NCBI RefSeq assembly: GCF_051251695.1
Contig: NZ_JBPOEU010000007.1
Span: 1-64,000, forward strand
Direction: 5' to 3'
DNA: 64,000 bases
From: Maritalea sp051251695
GTDB lineage: Bacteria; Pseudomonadota; Alphaproteobacteria; Rhizobiales; Devosiaceae
Both the position numbers and the translations under genes were made by a program. The notes below the pieces were generated by a model. The model worked only from the letters and a program-made list of their open reading frames with translations, had not been told where the DNA came from and ran no database searches. Below are positions 25,109-34,353 of this stretch, piece by piece. Numbering within the stretch: position 1 is the first letter of the stretch; each line of letters opens with the position of its first letter.

Positions 25109-26119
25109 ATGTTCAAAACAATAGGCATCACAAGACTGATCAAAATTTCACTTCTTAGCGCAGCGCTGGGACTGGTGCCATCAACCCCAATTTTCGCTCA
25201 AGCAGCGGTTAGTACAAACCAAGCACAGCAAGCTGAGCAAGCAGCCGAAATTGCACGGTCCGTGTTGGGCCCACGCCAGCAAGTTGACGAAGCCTATGGC
25301 GCTTTTCAACGCGGGGCTTATCTCACTGCCCTCTCCCTCGCATTACCCCGAGCACAAAATGACGATGCCGCAGCGCAAACCCTAATTGCAGAACTATATG
25401 CAAACGGCTTGGGTGTGGGCCTAAACCATGCGCGCGCATCTTCTTGGTATGCATTGGCGGACAAAAATGGCGATCTGAACGCCACCTTTCAACTGGCATT
25501 GCTTTACCAGCAAGGTTTGGGCGTACCCAAGAACCGCAAAAAAGCCGCGGAGCTAACCAAGAAAGCCGCAGATGGGGGCATTACCGCCGCCAAGTATAAT
25601 CTTGCTCAACTGTACGTTGAAGGTCGGTTCATCGAACCCGACCTAAGTACCGCCGCTCAATTATTTAAAGAAGCTGCCGACGCCAACATTGCCGAAGCCC
25701 AATATGATTATGGCAACATTCTAATTGCCGGAGCAGGTGTGCAACCCAACCTTGATGATGGCGTTTATTACATTGGCCTTGCGGCAGCCAATGGCAACAT
25801 CGCCGCGATGGTTGAATATGCAACCTTTTTGACGCAAGGCCAAGGTGTGCCGCAAGATTTAGCACTCGGCGCTGTTTGGTATCAAAAAGCCGCTGAAGCC
25901 GGCAATCCAGTGGGGCAGGCCCGATTGGGCCGCGCTTTGGCAACGGGCAGCGGCGTTGAAAAGAACCTCGTCGAAGCCGCTAAGTGGCGCGCCCTTGCCC
26001 GCAGCCAGGGGCTGAGCGATGAAACGCTGAACCAAATGCTTGCGGATTTATCTGCAAGCGACGTGAAAAAGGGCGAAGAACTTGCCCGTATCTGGGCAAA
26101 CCCTGCGGCCGCAAATTAA
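25109..26119 (+). CDS. Exported Sel1-repeat protein
   Basis: The 336-residue protein starts with a signal peptide (ISLLSAALGLVPSTPIFAQA). About six Sel1/TPR-like repeats follow, for example ALAELYANGLGVGLNHARAS-type units, ATFQLALLYQQGLGVPKNRK, AKYNLAQLYVEGRF, AQYDYGNILIAGAGVQPN and GQARLGRALATGSGVEKN. Sel1 proteins scaffold protein-protein contacts, often in the envelope. The ATG at 25109 lies just past the ThiE-like stop, so the two are co-transcribed. Confidence 0.88.
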   Translation: MFKTIGITRLIKISLLSAALGLVPSTPIFAQAAVSTNQAQQAEQAAEIARSVLGPRQQVDEAYGAFQRGAYLTALSLALPRAQNDDAAAQTLIAELYANGLGVGLNHARASSWYALADKNGDLNATFQLALLYQQGLGVPKNRKKAAELTKKAADGGITAAKYNLAQLYVEGRFIEPDLSTAAQLFKEAADANIAEAQYDYGNILIAGAGVQPNLDDGVYYIGLAAANGNIAAMVEYATFLTQGQGVPQDLALGAVWYQKAAEAGNPVGQARLGRALATGSGVEKNLVEAAKWRALARSQGLSDETLNQMLADLSASDVKKGEELARIWANPAAAN

Positions 26120-26266
26120 GCAAACCATTAGATTGCATGGGTGGCAAAGGCCCAATAGCCTTGCACAAAGGCCAATATTGGGGCAAAAGGCACCCCAACA
26201 GTAAATACCAGGCGGTTGAGCGAAAACAACGATCACCGAAAGACCAATCCGGAAAGACCACTAAAG

Positions 26267-26830
26267 ATGAAACTGAACGGCAACGAAATTCGCCCTGGCA
26301 ATGTTATTTTGCATAAAGACAGCCTGTGGGTTGCGGTAAAAACACAAAGTGTAAAGCCGGGCAAAGGCGGCGCGTTTGCGCAGGTTGAACTTAAAGACAT
26401 CGTGTCTGGCACCAAGCTCAACCAACGTTTCCGCGCAGCAGAAACCGTTGAACGCGTTCAGCTTGAGCAAAAAGAATATCAGTTTCTTTATGCCCAAGGC
26501 GAAGATTTAGTGTTCATGGATATGGAAAGCTATGAGCAACTTGAGTTGCAAGCTGACTTTGTCGGCGACCGTGCTTCATTTTTGCAAGACGGCATGATGG
26601 TTGAAGTTGAAAGCTATGAAGGCAAAGCCCTTGGCGTGAAACTTCCCCAATTCGTGACGTTGGAAGTTAAAGAAACTGAGCCCGTTGTTAAAGGCCAGAC
26701 CGCCGCAAACTCATTCAAACCAGCTGTGTTGGAAAATGGCGTAAAAGTCATGGTGCCACCTTTTGTTGGCGAAGGCGAAAAAATCGTCATCGACACCACA
26801 GAAGTCACCTATTCAAAACGCGCAGAATAG
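26267..26830 (+). CDS. efp: Elongation factor P
   Basis: The 187-residue EF-P relieves ribosome stalling at polyproline. It has the KOW-like N-terminus MKLNGNEIRPGNVI and the modifiable Lys33 in KPGKGGAF. The OB-fold regions carry ERVQLEQKEYQFLYA, and the C-terminus holds the PATVLENGVKVMVPPFV-like segment, here KPAVLENGVKVMVPPFV. GGAAAG precedes ATG 26267; the 17 codons upstream are not part of the family. The following inositol monophosphatase gene is a frequent neighbour. Confidence 0.95.
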   Translation: MKLNGNEIRPGNVILHKDSLWVAVKTQSVKPGKGGAFAQVELKDIVSGTKLNQRFRAAETVERVQLEQKEYQFLYAQGEDLVFMDMESYEQLELQADFVGDRASFLQDGMMVEVESYEGKALGVKLPQFVTLEVKETEPVVKGQTAANSFKPAVLENGVKVMVPPFVGEGEKIVIDTTEVTYSKRAE

Positions 26831-26870
26831 GGTCTAGACCCAAACCGCACTAAATTAAGGCTAAAACGTC

Positions 26871-27662
26871 ATGGCACAATCTGCCCTTTTGACCATCATG
26901 ACCGCAGCAGCACGCAAGGCTGCCCGTTCGCTCAAACGCGATTTCGGTGAAATTGAAAACTTGCAAGTTGCGCGCAAAGGCCCCGCAGATTTCGTTTCTG
27001 CTGCTGATCAACGCGCAGAAGAAGTGATTTTTGAAGAGCTACACCGGTCGCGCCCATCTTACAGTTTTCTAATGGAAGAACGCGGCGCAATCGAAGGTAC
27101 CGACGGGCAACACCGCTGGATCGTTGACCCTTTGGACGGCACAACCAACTTCTTGCACTCCATCCCGATGTTTGCCGTTTCAATCGGTTTGGAACGAAAT
27201 GGTGTGATGGTGGCTGGGGTAACTTACAACCCGATCACCGAAGAACTATTCTCAGCTGAACGCGGCTCTGGCGCTTATGTTAATAACCGCCGATTGCGGG
27301 TCGCTGGCCGAACGCACTTGGCCGATTGTGTTGCTGTAACCGGCATCAAACATACAGGCCGCACGGCTGAAGACACAAGAACAATCGCGCAAGTCGCAAA
27401 AATCAACCCAACAGTTGCAGGCATTCGTCGCACAGGTTCTGCTGCACTTGATATGGCCTATGTTGCCGCTGGTCGGTTCGACGTCATGTGGGAAACGGGC
27501 CTTATGCCATGGGATATCGCTGTGGGCATACTGATGATCCGAGAAGCCGGTGGCACCGCGACAGACATTGATGGCAAAGAACTAAAGCCAGAAAGCGGTT
27601 CTGTTTTGGTTGGCAATGAAAAAATACATGGCAAAATGCTTAAAGCGCTAAAAGCCGCATAA
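26871..27662 (+). CDS. Inositol-1-monophosphatase family protein (SuhB-like)
   Basis: The 263-residue protein has the lithium-sensitive phosphatase metal motifs: a Glu pair in LMEERGAIEG, WIVDPLDGTTNFLHSIP, and the C-terminal WDIAVGILMIREAGG. The family dephosphorylates myo-inositol-1-phosphate and related substrates, and the E. coli member also acts in rRNA transcription. It lies 40 bases after efp and ends before a clear terminator, so an efp operon is likely. Confidence 0.93.
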   Translation: MAQSALLTIMTAAARKAARSLKRDFGEIENLQVARKGPADFVSAADQRAEEVIFEELHRSRPSYSFLMEERGAIEGTDGQHRWIVDPLDGTTNFLHSIPMFAVSIGLERNGVMVAGVTYNPITEELFSAERGSGAYVNNRRLRVAGRTHLADCVAVTGIKHTGRTAEDTRTIAQVAKINPTVAGIRRTGSAALDMAYVAAGRFDVMWETGLMPWDIAVGILMIREAGGTATDIDGKELKPESGSVLVGNEKIHGKMLKALKAA

Positions 27663-27686
27663 GCCAGATTGAACTGGACAAAAATT

Positions 27687-27717
27687 AAAAGCCTCGACAT
27701 TTCCGTCGAGGCTTTTT
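27687..27717 (+). terminator. Rho-independent terminator
   Basis: AAAGCCTCGAC pairs with GTCGAGGCTTT around a short loop and is followed by TTTTT. It closes the efp/phosphatase unit. Confidence 0.92.
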
Positions 27718-27778
27718 TGTGCGCAAACATCAGTTTAATGTTGTGTTGAACCAATGGGGTAAAACTTGCCCCAATAGA

Positions 27779-28621
27779 TTAGCTCTGCTTTGGCGTCGTA
27801 TTAAAATCGCTCGCATCATGTCGCTCTGGAAGTTGCTCATCTGCTTCACCCCAACTGCGATTGACCATTTTACCGCGTTTAAATGCGGGGCGATCAAAGA
27901 TTTCATCTGCCCAACGATTTAAGTTCTTGTAGCTTTTAACGTCTAAGAATTCCGCAGCGTCATAAACTTGCCCCTTGACCAAAGCCCCATACCAAGGCGC
28001 AGTGGCAATATCAGCGATTGTATATTCGTCACCAGCAAGATATGCGCGATCAGCCAAGTTGCGATCAAGAACATCAAGTTGGCGCTTCGCTTCCATTGCA
28101 AATCGGTTGATCGGGTATTCAAATTTTTCAGGCGCATAGGCATAAAAATGCCCGAAACCGCCGCCAAGATAAGGCGCTGAGCCTTGAAGCCAGAACAACC
28201 AATTCAGACATTCTGTGCGTGCGGCCAAGTCTTTAGGCAACAAAGCACCAAACTTCTCAGCCAAATACAGCAAAATAGCGCCGCTTTCAAAAACGCGAGA
28301 GCCGGTTGTTGTGTCAAGCAATGCAGGAATTTTGGAGTTCGGGTTTATGTCAACAAAACCACTGCCAAATTGGTCGCCTTCCTGAATATCGATCAGCCAT
28401 GCATCATATTCCGCACCCGTATGACCAAGAGCTAAAAGCTCCTCCAGCATCACCGTGACTTTCACCCCATTGGGCGTTGCCAACGAATAGAGTTGAAGCG
28501 GATGCTTACCTGTTTTGAGCGTCTTCTCATGGGTCGATCCGGCAATCGGTCGGTTTGTGCTCGCAAATTTGCCGCCGTTTTCGGCATCCCATTTCCACAC
28601 TTTTGCTGGTGTATATGTCAT
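27779..28621 (-). CDS. YghU-like glutathione S-transferase family protein
   Basis: The 280-residue protein matches the YghU/disulfide-bond oxidoreductase GSTs. A leader region VWKWDAENGGKFASTNRPIA precedes the thioredoxin-like domain (LQLYSLATPNGVKVTVMLEE, INPNSKIPALLD, ESGAILLYLAEKF). The helical domain includes FWLQGSAPYLGGGFGHFYAYAP and YTIADIATAPWYG. YghU binds two glutathiones and reduces organic peroxides and disulfides. AAGGA with proper spacing favours ATG 28621 over 28624. Confidence 0.9.
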   Translation of the reverse strand: MTYTPAKVWKWDAENGGKFASTNRPIAGSTHEKTLKTGKHPLQLYSLATPNGVKVTVMLEELLALGHTGAEYDAWLIDIQEGDQFGSGFVDINPNSKIPALLDTTTGSRVFESGAILLYLAEKFGALLPKDLAARTECLNWLFWLQGSAPYLGGGFGHFYAYAPEKFEYPINRFAMEAKRQLDVLDRNLADRAYLAGDEYTIADIATAPWYGALVKGQVYDAAEFLDVKSYKNLNRWADEIFDRPAFKRGKMVNRSWGEADEQLPERHDASDFNTTPKQS

Positions 28622-28819
28622 CATTTTTCCTTTTAGAGTATGGAGTTCATGTCCGCACATTGCTCTAACTCGGCATTGCAAAGCAACTCAAGAATAATTG
28701 ATGCAAATGCATTCAAAGTTTGATTGAAAAGCTGAAGCGTCTCACCATCGCCTGCCTCTACTTATGCGAAACAGATGCGGGGAAATTTGGTTGTTAAAAG
28801 GATGGTTGTTGCTACGCAA

Positions 28820-29443
28820 TCAACGCTCTAAAGCGCCTTTTCCCGCGATGATTTTATCGCGAAATTTTGCGATGCGTTTCAGGCGGGTCGCTGACTGCTT
28901 CGCCGAATTAAGGTTGATCGCATAACTTTTTCGACGACCAACGGTCAACCCGTAAAATGCTTCTGCCAGTTCCGGATCATCGTCGAGCGCCTCTACCAGT
29001 TCAACCGGCAAATCTGGTTCGCTATTGTCTTTGACGGGCCTGACATCGTTTTTCGCATAGTCAATTGCCTCGCCAAGATAGGCGCTCATGATCTGCTCCA
29101 TCTCTTTGACTTGTTCGTTAGACGTAAAGCACATCATGTCAGGGTGTTTGGTATTCGGCCCTCTTCGTTCAAGCACCGCTTCAGTATCTTTCATCAGCGA
29201 CGCGTTGAAGAATGTCAGCCGAAAATCAAGCCGAAAGGCACCAATGATCACGATGTTTCGCCCCTCATGCACGTAGCACGGGTGCCCCCACTTGACCGTT
29301 TCCTCAAGACCAGCAGCCAAACAAATTCGACGGAGATCTGTTAGACCATCAATCCACTTTCTGGTCGAACAATCCGGTGTGTCAAAACGTTCGCAGCGAC
29401 CGCAGCCCTTGGAAAAATAGTCTTCAATCTTGGTGATCATCAT
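28820..29443 (-). CDS. DUF1801/YdeI (OmpD-associated) family protein
   Basis: The 207-residue protein has an N-terminal DUF1801-like fold (RCERFDTPDCSTRKWIDGL, VKWGHPCYVHEGRNIVIIG, FRLTFFNASLMKD) and a C-terminal helical YdeI tail (PELAEAFYGLTVGRRKSYA, then SAKQSATRLKRIAKFRDKI). The tail motif is typical of bacteriocin-protection/OmpD-associated proteins, whose role is poorly known. GGAGAC precedes tandem ATGs at 29443. No operon partner is evident. Confidence 0.85.
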   Translation of the reverse strand: MMITKIEDYFSKGCGRCERFDTPDCSTRKWIDGLTDLRRICLAAGLEETVKWGHPCYVHEGRNIVIIGAFRLDFRLTFFNASLMKDTEAVLERRGPNTKHPDMMCFTSNEQVKEMEQIMSAYLGEAIDYAKNDVRPVKDNSEPDLPVELVEALDDDPELAEAFYGLTVGRRKSYAINLNSAKQSATRLKRIAKFRDKIIAGKGALER

Positions 29444-29580
29444 ATCTTTTGTCTCCACCTCAAAGCATTTGAACAGCCTAAACGAGCCTATCATTTTTGT
29501 TCAGACAGATGGCTTTCCGTGCCACTCTCTTTCCACTATCAATGTAAATACAAATCAAAAACAAAGAAAGCTGGCGCAAA

Positions 29581-30108
29581 ATGTGGCAAGAAATATGGTC
29601 GACAGTGGTGGCTGAGTTTTCTGATATTCCGGACATTGAGACGGTGACCAAAATTACCGTTCGCGTATTGATCGCCGCAATACTTGGTGGAATTTTGGGG
29701 TATGAGCGCGAACGCAAATCCATTAGCGCCGGGGTGCGGACCCATATGCTGGTCGCTGTTGGTGCCGCCATTTTCACCATTGGACCGACCCAGGCGGGGA
29801 TGTCACTGGATGATCTTTCCCGCGTTATACAAGGCGCCATTCAAGGCATTGGTTTTCTAGGTGCGGGCGCCATCATTGTTGGCACGTCAACGCGCAAAAC
29901 CCAAGGGTTAACAACAGCCGCTAGTATTTGGGCTGCAGCAGGCATTGGCATCGCAGCAGGTTTGGGCGTGGAAGCAACCGCCGTTCTGTCGACAATTGTT
30001 GTTCTGTTTGTTCTGGCTGTCGTGCCGATTTTTGTGAAACGGGATCGAAAGGTTTCGGCTGATCCAGACGGCAAGACCGATAATCTAGATGACGACGCAA
30101 AAGACTGA
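29581..30108 (+). CDS. MgtC/SapB family membrane protein
   Basis: The 175-residue protein has four to five membrane helices and the MgtC signature: ILGGILGYERERKSISAGVRTHMLV, GAIQGIGFLGAGAII and QGLTTAASIWAAAGIGIAAG. It ends with a charged cytoplasmic tail (DGKTDNLDDDAKD) rather than the ACT-like domain of long MgtC proteins. MgtC relatives are linked to magnesium limitation and envelope energetics. It is monocistronic as far as seen. Confidence 0.9.
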   Translation: MWQEIWSTVVAEFSDIPDIETVTKITVRVLIAAILGGILGYERERKSISAGVRTHMLVAVGAAIFTIGPTQAGMSLDDLSRVIQGAIQGIGFLGAGAIIVGTSTRKTQGLTTAASIWAAAGIGIAAGLGVEATAVLSTIVVLFVLAVVPIFVKRDRKVSADPDGKTDNLDDDAKD

Positions 30109-30168
30109 TTATATTACGTTTTCAATCAATAAACCCGACCGCCATTAATTGACGAAACTGAGTACAAC

Positions 30169-30945
30169 ATGCCCCTACCAATTGGCAAATCATTCAAAGA
30201 CGCGGAAGTCGTAGATCTCTATCTCAAGCGCCCACCCTATCCGGCCAAGCTGTTTGATTTGCTGGTTGAACATGCACCCTCGACACAAAACGTGCTCGAT
30301 TTAGGGTGCGGACATGGCAAAATCGCTCGGCCGCTGACGACACGCTTCCAAAACGTTACAGCAATTGATCCTTCAGCGCGCATGATCGCGTTGGGCAAAA
30401 CATTGGAAAACGGCAAGGCCAAAAACCTCACCTGGACTGAGGACTATGCGGAAACGGCAAATCTTTCAGCTTCCTATGATGTCATCGTCGCCGCCCTGAG
30501 CATCCATTGGATGGATCACGCGACCCTGTTCCCCAAATTGCTAAAGCACGCAAAACCAAACCACCTCTTTGCCGTTATCGAAGGGGATCAACCTCACAAC
30601 GCACCCTGGAAAAATGATTGGCACTCCTTTTTGGAAAAGTGGGTGCCTATAATGACCGAAAAGCCGTTTATTAAAAATGGTGGAAGTGGATTTTGGGACA
30701 AGTATTTGGAATATGTCGAGGTCAACGATGAATTTGAACTGATCTCAGATCCAATTGTACAATCGATCGATGATTTTATTCTCTGCCAACATTCACGCGA
30801 CACATTTACCATTTCAAAACTGGGAGATAGGCGTGAACGGTTCGATGCTGAGCTGGGCGAGCTTTTAGCGAATTATGCTGATGAGAGCGGCAATTTGACC
30901 TTTAGAAGTTGCACCAAGTTAACAACGTCTCAAATAGCCACATAA
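30169..30945 (+). CDS. Class I SAM-dependent methyltransferase
   Basis: The 258-residue protein has motif I VLDLGCGHGKIARPL, an acidic end of strand 2 in VTAIDPSARMIALG, and motif IV YDVIVAALSIHWMDH, typical of methyltransferase_11/25. The N-terminal YLKRPPYPAKLFDLL resembles trans-aconitate-methyltransferase-like proteins. The substrate is unknown. It ends about 135 bases before the proton-channel gene and seems unrelated to it. Confidence 0.87.
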   Translation: MPLPIGKSFKDAEVVDLYLKRPPYPAKLFDLLVEHAPSTQNVLDLGCGHGKIARPLTTRFQNVTAIDPSARMIALGKTLENGKAKNLTWTEDYAETANLSASYDVIVAALSIHWMDHATLFPKLLKHAKPNHLFAVIEGDQPHNAPWKNDWHSFLEKWVPIMTEKPFIKNGGSGFWDKYLEYVEVNDEFELISDPIVQSIDDFILCQHSRDTFTISKLGDRRERFDAELGELLANYADESGNLTFRSCTKLTTSQIAT

Positions 30946-31079
30946 ACTGGCCTAGATAAAAATGGACCGGCCCCCGCGTCACAACAATACCACATCAATT
31001 TGATTTAGATATTGTCATGCCCAATTGCGATGACTAGAATCATAAGCTGGGAGCAATCGATCCGAGGGAAATATCGTTA

Positions 31080-32105
31080 ATGGCGCAGTCATACGATCCA
31101 TATCATCTTGCAAGTCCAACCGTATATCTTGTGAAGATGATCATCTTCCTGATTATTGTCGGCATGGTTGCTGTTATCATCGCGCCGCAACTGATCGAAG
31201 CGTTTTGGGCTAACCCCTTTATTAACATGGTTATTTTGGGTGCTTTGGCGATTGGCATCGTGTTGAGCTTCTTGCAAGTCATGCGCCTATACCCCGAAGT
31301 GAGATGGGTCAATTCGCTGCAATCAGGCAATATTGACGCCAATATCCGCCAGCCTGCCATGCTATTGCCGGTCGCGGTGATTTTGCGCGACAATTTGGGT
31401 GAAACCATTATCACCCCCTCATCCTTGCGCTCCATTCTTGATTCGGTGGGGAATCGGCTAGACGAAGCAAAAGACACGTCGCGTTATCTAACCAGCCTTT
31501 TGGTGTTTCTTGGCCTTCTGGGTACGTTCTACGGCCTGTTGCAAACCGTTGGGTCTGTTGGTGACGTAATCAAGTCCCTCGACATCACCGCCGGGGACAG
31601 CGGCAATTTGTTTTCCAACCTTAAAAACGGCCTTGAAGCCCCCTTGTCCGGCATGGGCACGGCGTTCGCCTCGTCTTTATTCGGCCTTTCGGGGTCATTG
31701 ATTTTGGGCTTTTTAGACCTTCAAGCGGGCCAAGCGCAAAACGCATTTTATACAGATTTGGAAGACTGGATGTCCTCCATGACCGAACTTGACCACCCCA
31801 TGACCCAAATGCAGGTGGATCAAATGGGCGCCGATGGCGCTGGCATGCAGGAAATGGTCGCCCAGTTGGGCGCGACAATGCAAAACTCATCCTCGTCGCA
31901 AAATGCCATACGCGCCATGGCCGAACTGGCCCATGGGTTGGACGGATTGACCAAAATCATCCGCCAACAACAAGATGATTTGCGCACCCACATTACGGAC
32001 CAAGCCGCAAACAACCATAAAATGCGTGAACTTGTGGACGCGCTGCTCAACTCTGTTGAGCAAGACAACAGCCAAAAATCTGGCGACGACAAAGAGGGCA
32101 AATAG
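31080..32105 (+). CDS. MotA/TolQ/ExbB-like proton channel subunit
   Basis: The 341-residue protein has an N-terminal helix pair (IIFLIIVGMVAVIIAPQLI and MVILGALAIGIVLSFLQVM), a cytoplasmic domain, and two further helices (YLTSLLVFLGLLGTFYGLL; MGTAFASSLFGLSGSLILGF). The LLGTFYGLLQTV..PLSGMGTAFASSLFGL pattern is the ExbB/MotA proton-channel core. The C-terminal tail is helical. GAGGGAAA precedes ATG. It lies three bases before the MotB-like gene, so the two encode a stator-type complex not linked to flagellar or tol genes here. Confidence 0.85.
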   Translation: MAQSYDPYHLASPTVYLVKMIIFLIIVGMVAVIIAPQLIEAFWANPFINMVILGALAIGIVLSFLQVMRLYPEVRWVNSLQSGNIDANIRQPAMLLPVAVILRDNLGETIITPSSLRSILDSVGNRLDEAKDTSRYLTSLLVFLGLLGTFYGLLQTVGSVGDVIKSLDITAGDSGNLFSNLKNGLEAPLSGMGTAFASSLFGLSGSLILGFLDLQAGQAQNAFYTDLEDWMSSMTELDHPMTQMQVDQMGADGAGMQEMVAQLGATMQNSSSSQNAIRAMAELAHGLDGLTKIIRQQQDDLRTHITDQAANNHKMRELVDALLNSVEQDNSQKSGDDKEGK

Positions 32106-32108
32106 TCC

Positions 32109-33125
32109 ATGGCGCGCGCAAGACGGCAGGCAAGACAAGACTATTGGCCCGGCTTCGTGGATGCGATGGCTAGTCTATTGCTGGTCATTATTTTCCTGCT
32201 GTCCGTGTTCATGCTGGCCCAGTTTTTCCTCAGCCAAGAGATTTTGGGCAAAGACAGCGCGCTCACAAGACTGAACAGTCAAATCGCTGAACTTACCGAG
32301 TTGTTGCAACTAGAACGCGCCAGTTCTGAAGATTTTGAAAGCACTATCGCTTCACTTTCAGCAACCCTTGCAGGCACCGAGAGCCAGCGCGATAGCCTGT
32401 TGCAACAATTATCAGGCTTAGGCTCTGGCACCGATGAAAAAGATAGCCAAATCGCCCAATTGGCCACCGACCTAACCTCACAAAAAGAAATCAGCGCAGA
32501 GGCCGCCGCGCAGGTGGCGTTGCTTAACCAACAATTATCCGCCCTGCGCTCGCAAATCGCCGCGCTTGAGGCCGCTCTAGGTTCATCCGAACTACGTGAC
32601 AGCGAAAGCCGCACCCGCATCGCCGATTTAGGCCGACGCCTCAATTTGGCATTGGCCCAACGTGTGCAAGACCTGTCCAGATATCGGTCGGACTTTTTTG
32701 GCCAGTTGCGTGAAATCCTTGCTGGGCGCGATGACATCCGCATCGTGGGCGACCGGTTTGTGTTTCAGTCCGAAGTGCTGTTCAGCGCGGGTGACGCGGA
32801 AATTGCCGACGCAGGTTTAGACGACCTCACCGCCCTGGCCAACGCCATCAAACAACTTGAAACCCAAATCCCGCCCGAAATCCCTTGGGTTTTGCGGATT
32901 GACGGGCACACGGACAAACGTCCTATTAACACCCCCCGCTTCCCTTCAAACTGGGAACTTTCCGCCAGCCGGGCGATCTCCGTGGCGAAATATTTGGTCG
33001 AACAAGGCATTTCCCCCACCCGCTTGGTCGCCGCCGGATTTGGTGAGTTTCAACCCATCGACACCGGCGACACCGACGCAGCCTATCGCCGCAATCGGCG
33101 GATTGAGTTTAAGCTGACGGATTAA
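32109..33125 (+). CDS. MotB-like OmpA-domain peptidoglycan-binding partner
   Basis: The 338-residue protein has one N-terminal membrane helix preceded by a proton-relay Asp (GFVDAMASLLLVIIFLLSVF, Asp18) as in MotB. A long coiled coil (~50-175, RLNSQIAELTELLQLERA onwards) follows, then an OmpA/MotB domain (~225-338) with LRIDGHTDKRPI, WELSASRAISVAKYLVEQG and YRRNRRIEFKL. It should anchor the ExbB/MotA-like channel to peptidoglycan. The coiled coil is longer than in flagellar MotB. Its physiological load is unknown. Confidence 0.85.
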   Translation: MARARRQARQDYWPGFVDAMASLLLVIIFLLSVFMLAQFFLSQEILGKDSALTRLNSQIAELTELLQLERASSEDFESTIASLSATLAGTESQRDSLLQQLSGLGSGTDEKDSQIAQLATDLTSQKEISAEAAAQVALLNQQLSALRSQIAALEAALGSSELRDSESRTRIADLGRRLNLALAQRVQDLSRYRSDFFGQLREILAGRDDIRIVGDRFVFQSEVLFSAGDAEIADAGLDDLTALANAIKQLETQIPPEIPWVLRIDGHTDKRPINTPRFPSNWELSASRAISVAKYLVEQGISPTRLVAAGFGEFQPIDTGDTDAAYRRNRRIEFKLTD

Positions 33126-33147
33126 ATTTTAGATCAACGGAGGCTCA

Positions 33148-33774
33148 ATGCGCCTATATTCCAGATGGCAGAACTCCGCGGGCGAACGTGTGCGCATCGG
33201 CTTAAATCTAAAAGGCATAAATTGCGAATATGTGCCGATAAGTGGTCTTACCAAGCAGGAATATTTGCGCATCAATCCCCAAGGTTTACTGCCGACCCTC
33301 GAAGTCGGGGGGGAATTCATTGCCCAATCTTCTGCAATTTTAGAGTACTTGGAGGAAATGTTTCCGAAAAGGTCCTTCTTGCCGAGCGATCCAATAGTCA
33401 AAGCACAAGCTAGGGCCTTTGCGAACCACATCTCATCAGAAATGCACGCCCTAACTCAAATGCGCATTCAAAAAATGGTCGGCAAAGGTCCTGCAAAAAA
33501 TTGGGTTCAGCATTGGCATGATGTTGGGTTCCACGCTCTAGAACAAACCGTACGACAACGAAACCTAAAAACAGATTTCTGTTTTGGGGACGAGCCAGGT
33601 TGGGCCGATCTACATTTGATCCCCCAACTGGCAAATGCTCGACGCTTTGGCGTCGATCTTGCTCCCTATCCCCTGCTTTTGGAGGTGGAAGCAAACTGCA
33701 TCAAGCTTGAAGCATTCGTCAATGCTAGACCAGAAAATCAAACCGACTATCCGGGGTTCAAACCGAACGAATGA
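33148..33774 (+). CDS. Glutathione S-transferase, maleylacetoacetate-isomerase-like
   Basis: The 208-residue GST has an N-terminal thioredoxin-like domain with the zeta-class pattern LYSRWQNSAGERVRIGLNLK. It also has the glutathione-binding PTLEVGGEFIAQSSAILEYLEE and a helical domain with FCFGDEPGWADLHLIPQ. Zeta GSTs isomerise maleylacetoacetate in tyrosine breakdown, but the SSxxS/CxxR active-site segment is altered here (RWQNSAGER), so activity is uncertain. GGAGG precedes the ATG. Confidence 0.83.
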   Translation: MRLYSRWQNSAGERVRIGLNLKGINCEYVPISGLTKQEYLRINPQGLLPTLEVGGEFIAQSSAILEYLEEMFPKRSFLPSDPIVKAQARAFANHISSEMHALTQMRIQKMVGKGPAKNWVQHWHDVGFHALEQTVRQRNLKTDFCFGDEPGWADLHLIPQLANARRFGVDLAPYPLLLEVEANCIKLEAFVNARPENQTDYPGFKPNE

Positions 33775-34353
33775 CCACCTACCTTCGTCACCCTCGGGCT
33801 CGACCCGAGGGTCCATGATGGGCTTGCAACATTAAAAAGCGGGCGTGTTTAGACCCCATCCGTCATCCCCGCGTAGGCGGGGATCCAGACCGGAGCGAGC
33901 GCCAACATAAGCCATTCAATTTCAAACAAGCAGAAACTCACAACTGGATTCCCGCCTGCGCGGGAATGACGGCTTCGGCTTTTAATCGGGCGATATTGCT
34001 ACAAATCGAAAGATGGCCAACCGCCGCCAGCACTTGAGTTGAACTCCCAATATAACGGCGAGTGGCTCTGTAGTGGCTTTGTTGAACGCATACGCGTGAC
34101 TGAACCTTCCTAAAATCATTGTAGATTCATCAACCAATGTGGTTTGATCCCGGCTCAAGGCCGGGATGGTGCGGGGGGCGATGTGACGGATATAGCGACC
34201 ATCTGATAAGCTGATAAGCTGATAGGCTGATAGGCTGATAGGCTGATGATATGGCTAACGGAACCATTTTCGCCAAGGAAATAACTCGACAATTCACCAA
34301 GCTATTCCACACGCGCCACCCCGCACTCGATGGGGGGTCTAGCGAAAAGTCAC
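33775..34353. repeat. Repeat-rich intergenic region
   Basis: No gene is seen. The region holds a perfect palindrome ACCCTCGGG-CTCGA-CCCGAGGGT (33790-33812). Two facing copies of the cccgc..gcggg palindrome family lie near 33868-33890 and 33952-33970. A cccggc..gccggg element lies near 34149-34164. An 8-bp tandem array of ctgatarg units (six, 34203-34250) follows. The cccgc-type elements match those inside the large repeat at the window's left end. Confidence 0.8.
34203..34250. repeat. 8-bp tandem repeat (six units)
   Basis: Units read ctgataag, ctgataag, ctgatagg, ctgatagg, ctgatagg, ctgatgat. This simple-sequence array lies between an alphaproteobacterial palindrome cluster and the 3' end of the ABC transporter gene. 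It may vary in copy number. Confidence 0.9.

Noticed and set aside
34203..34250. CRISPR-like array
   Set aside because: Units are 8 bp and directly abutting; there are no spacers or cas genes.
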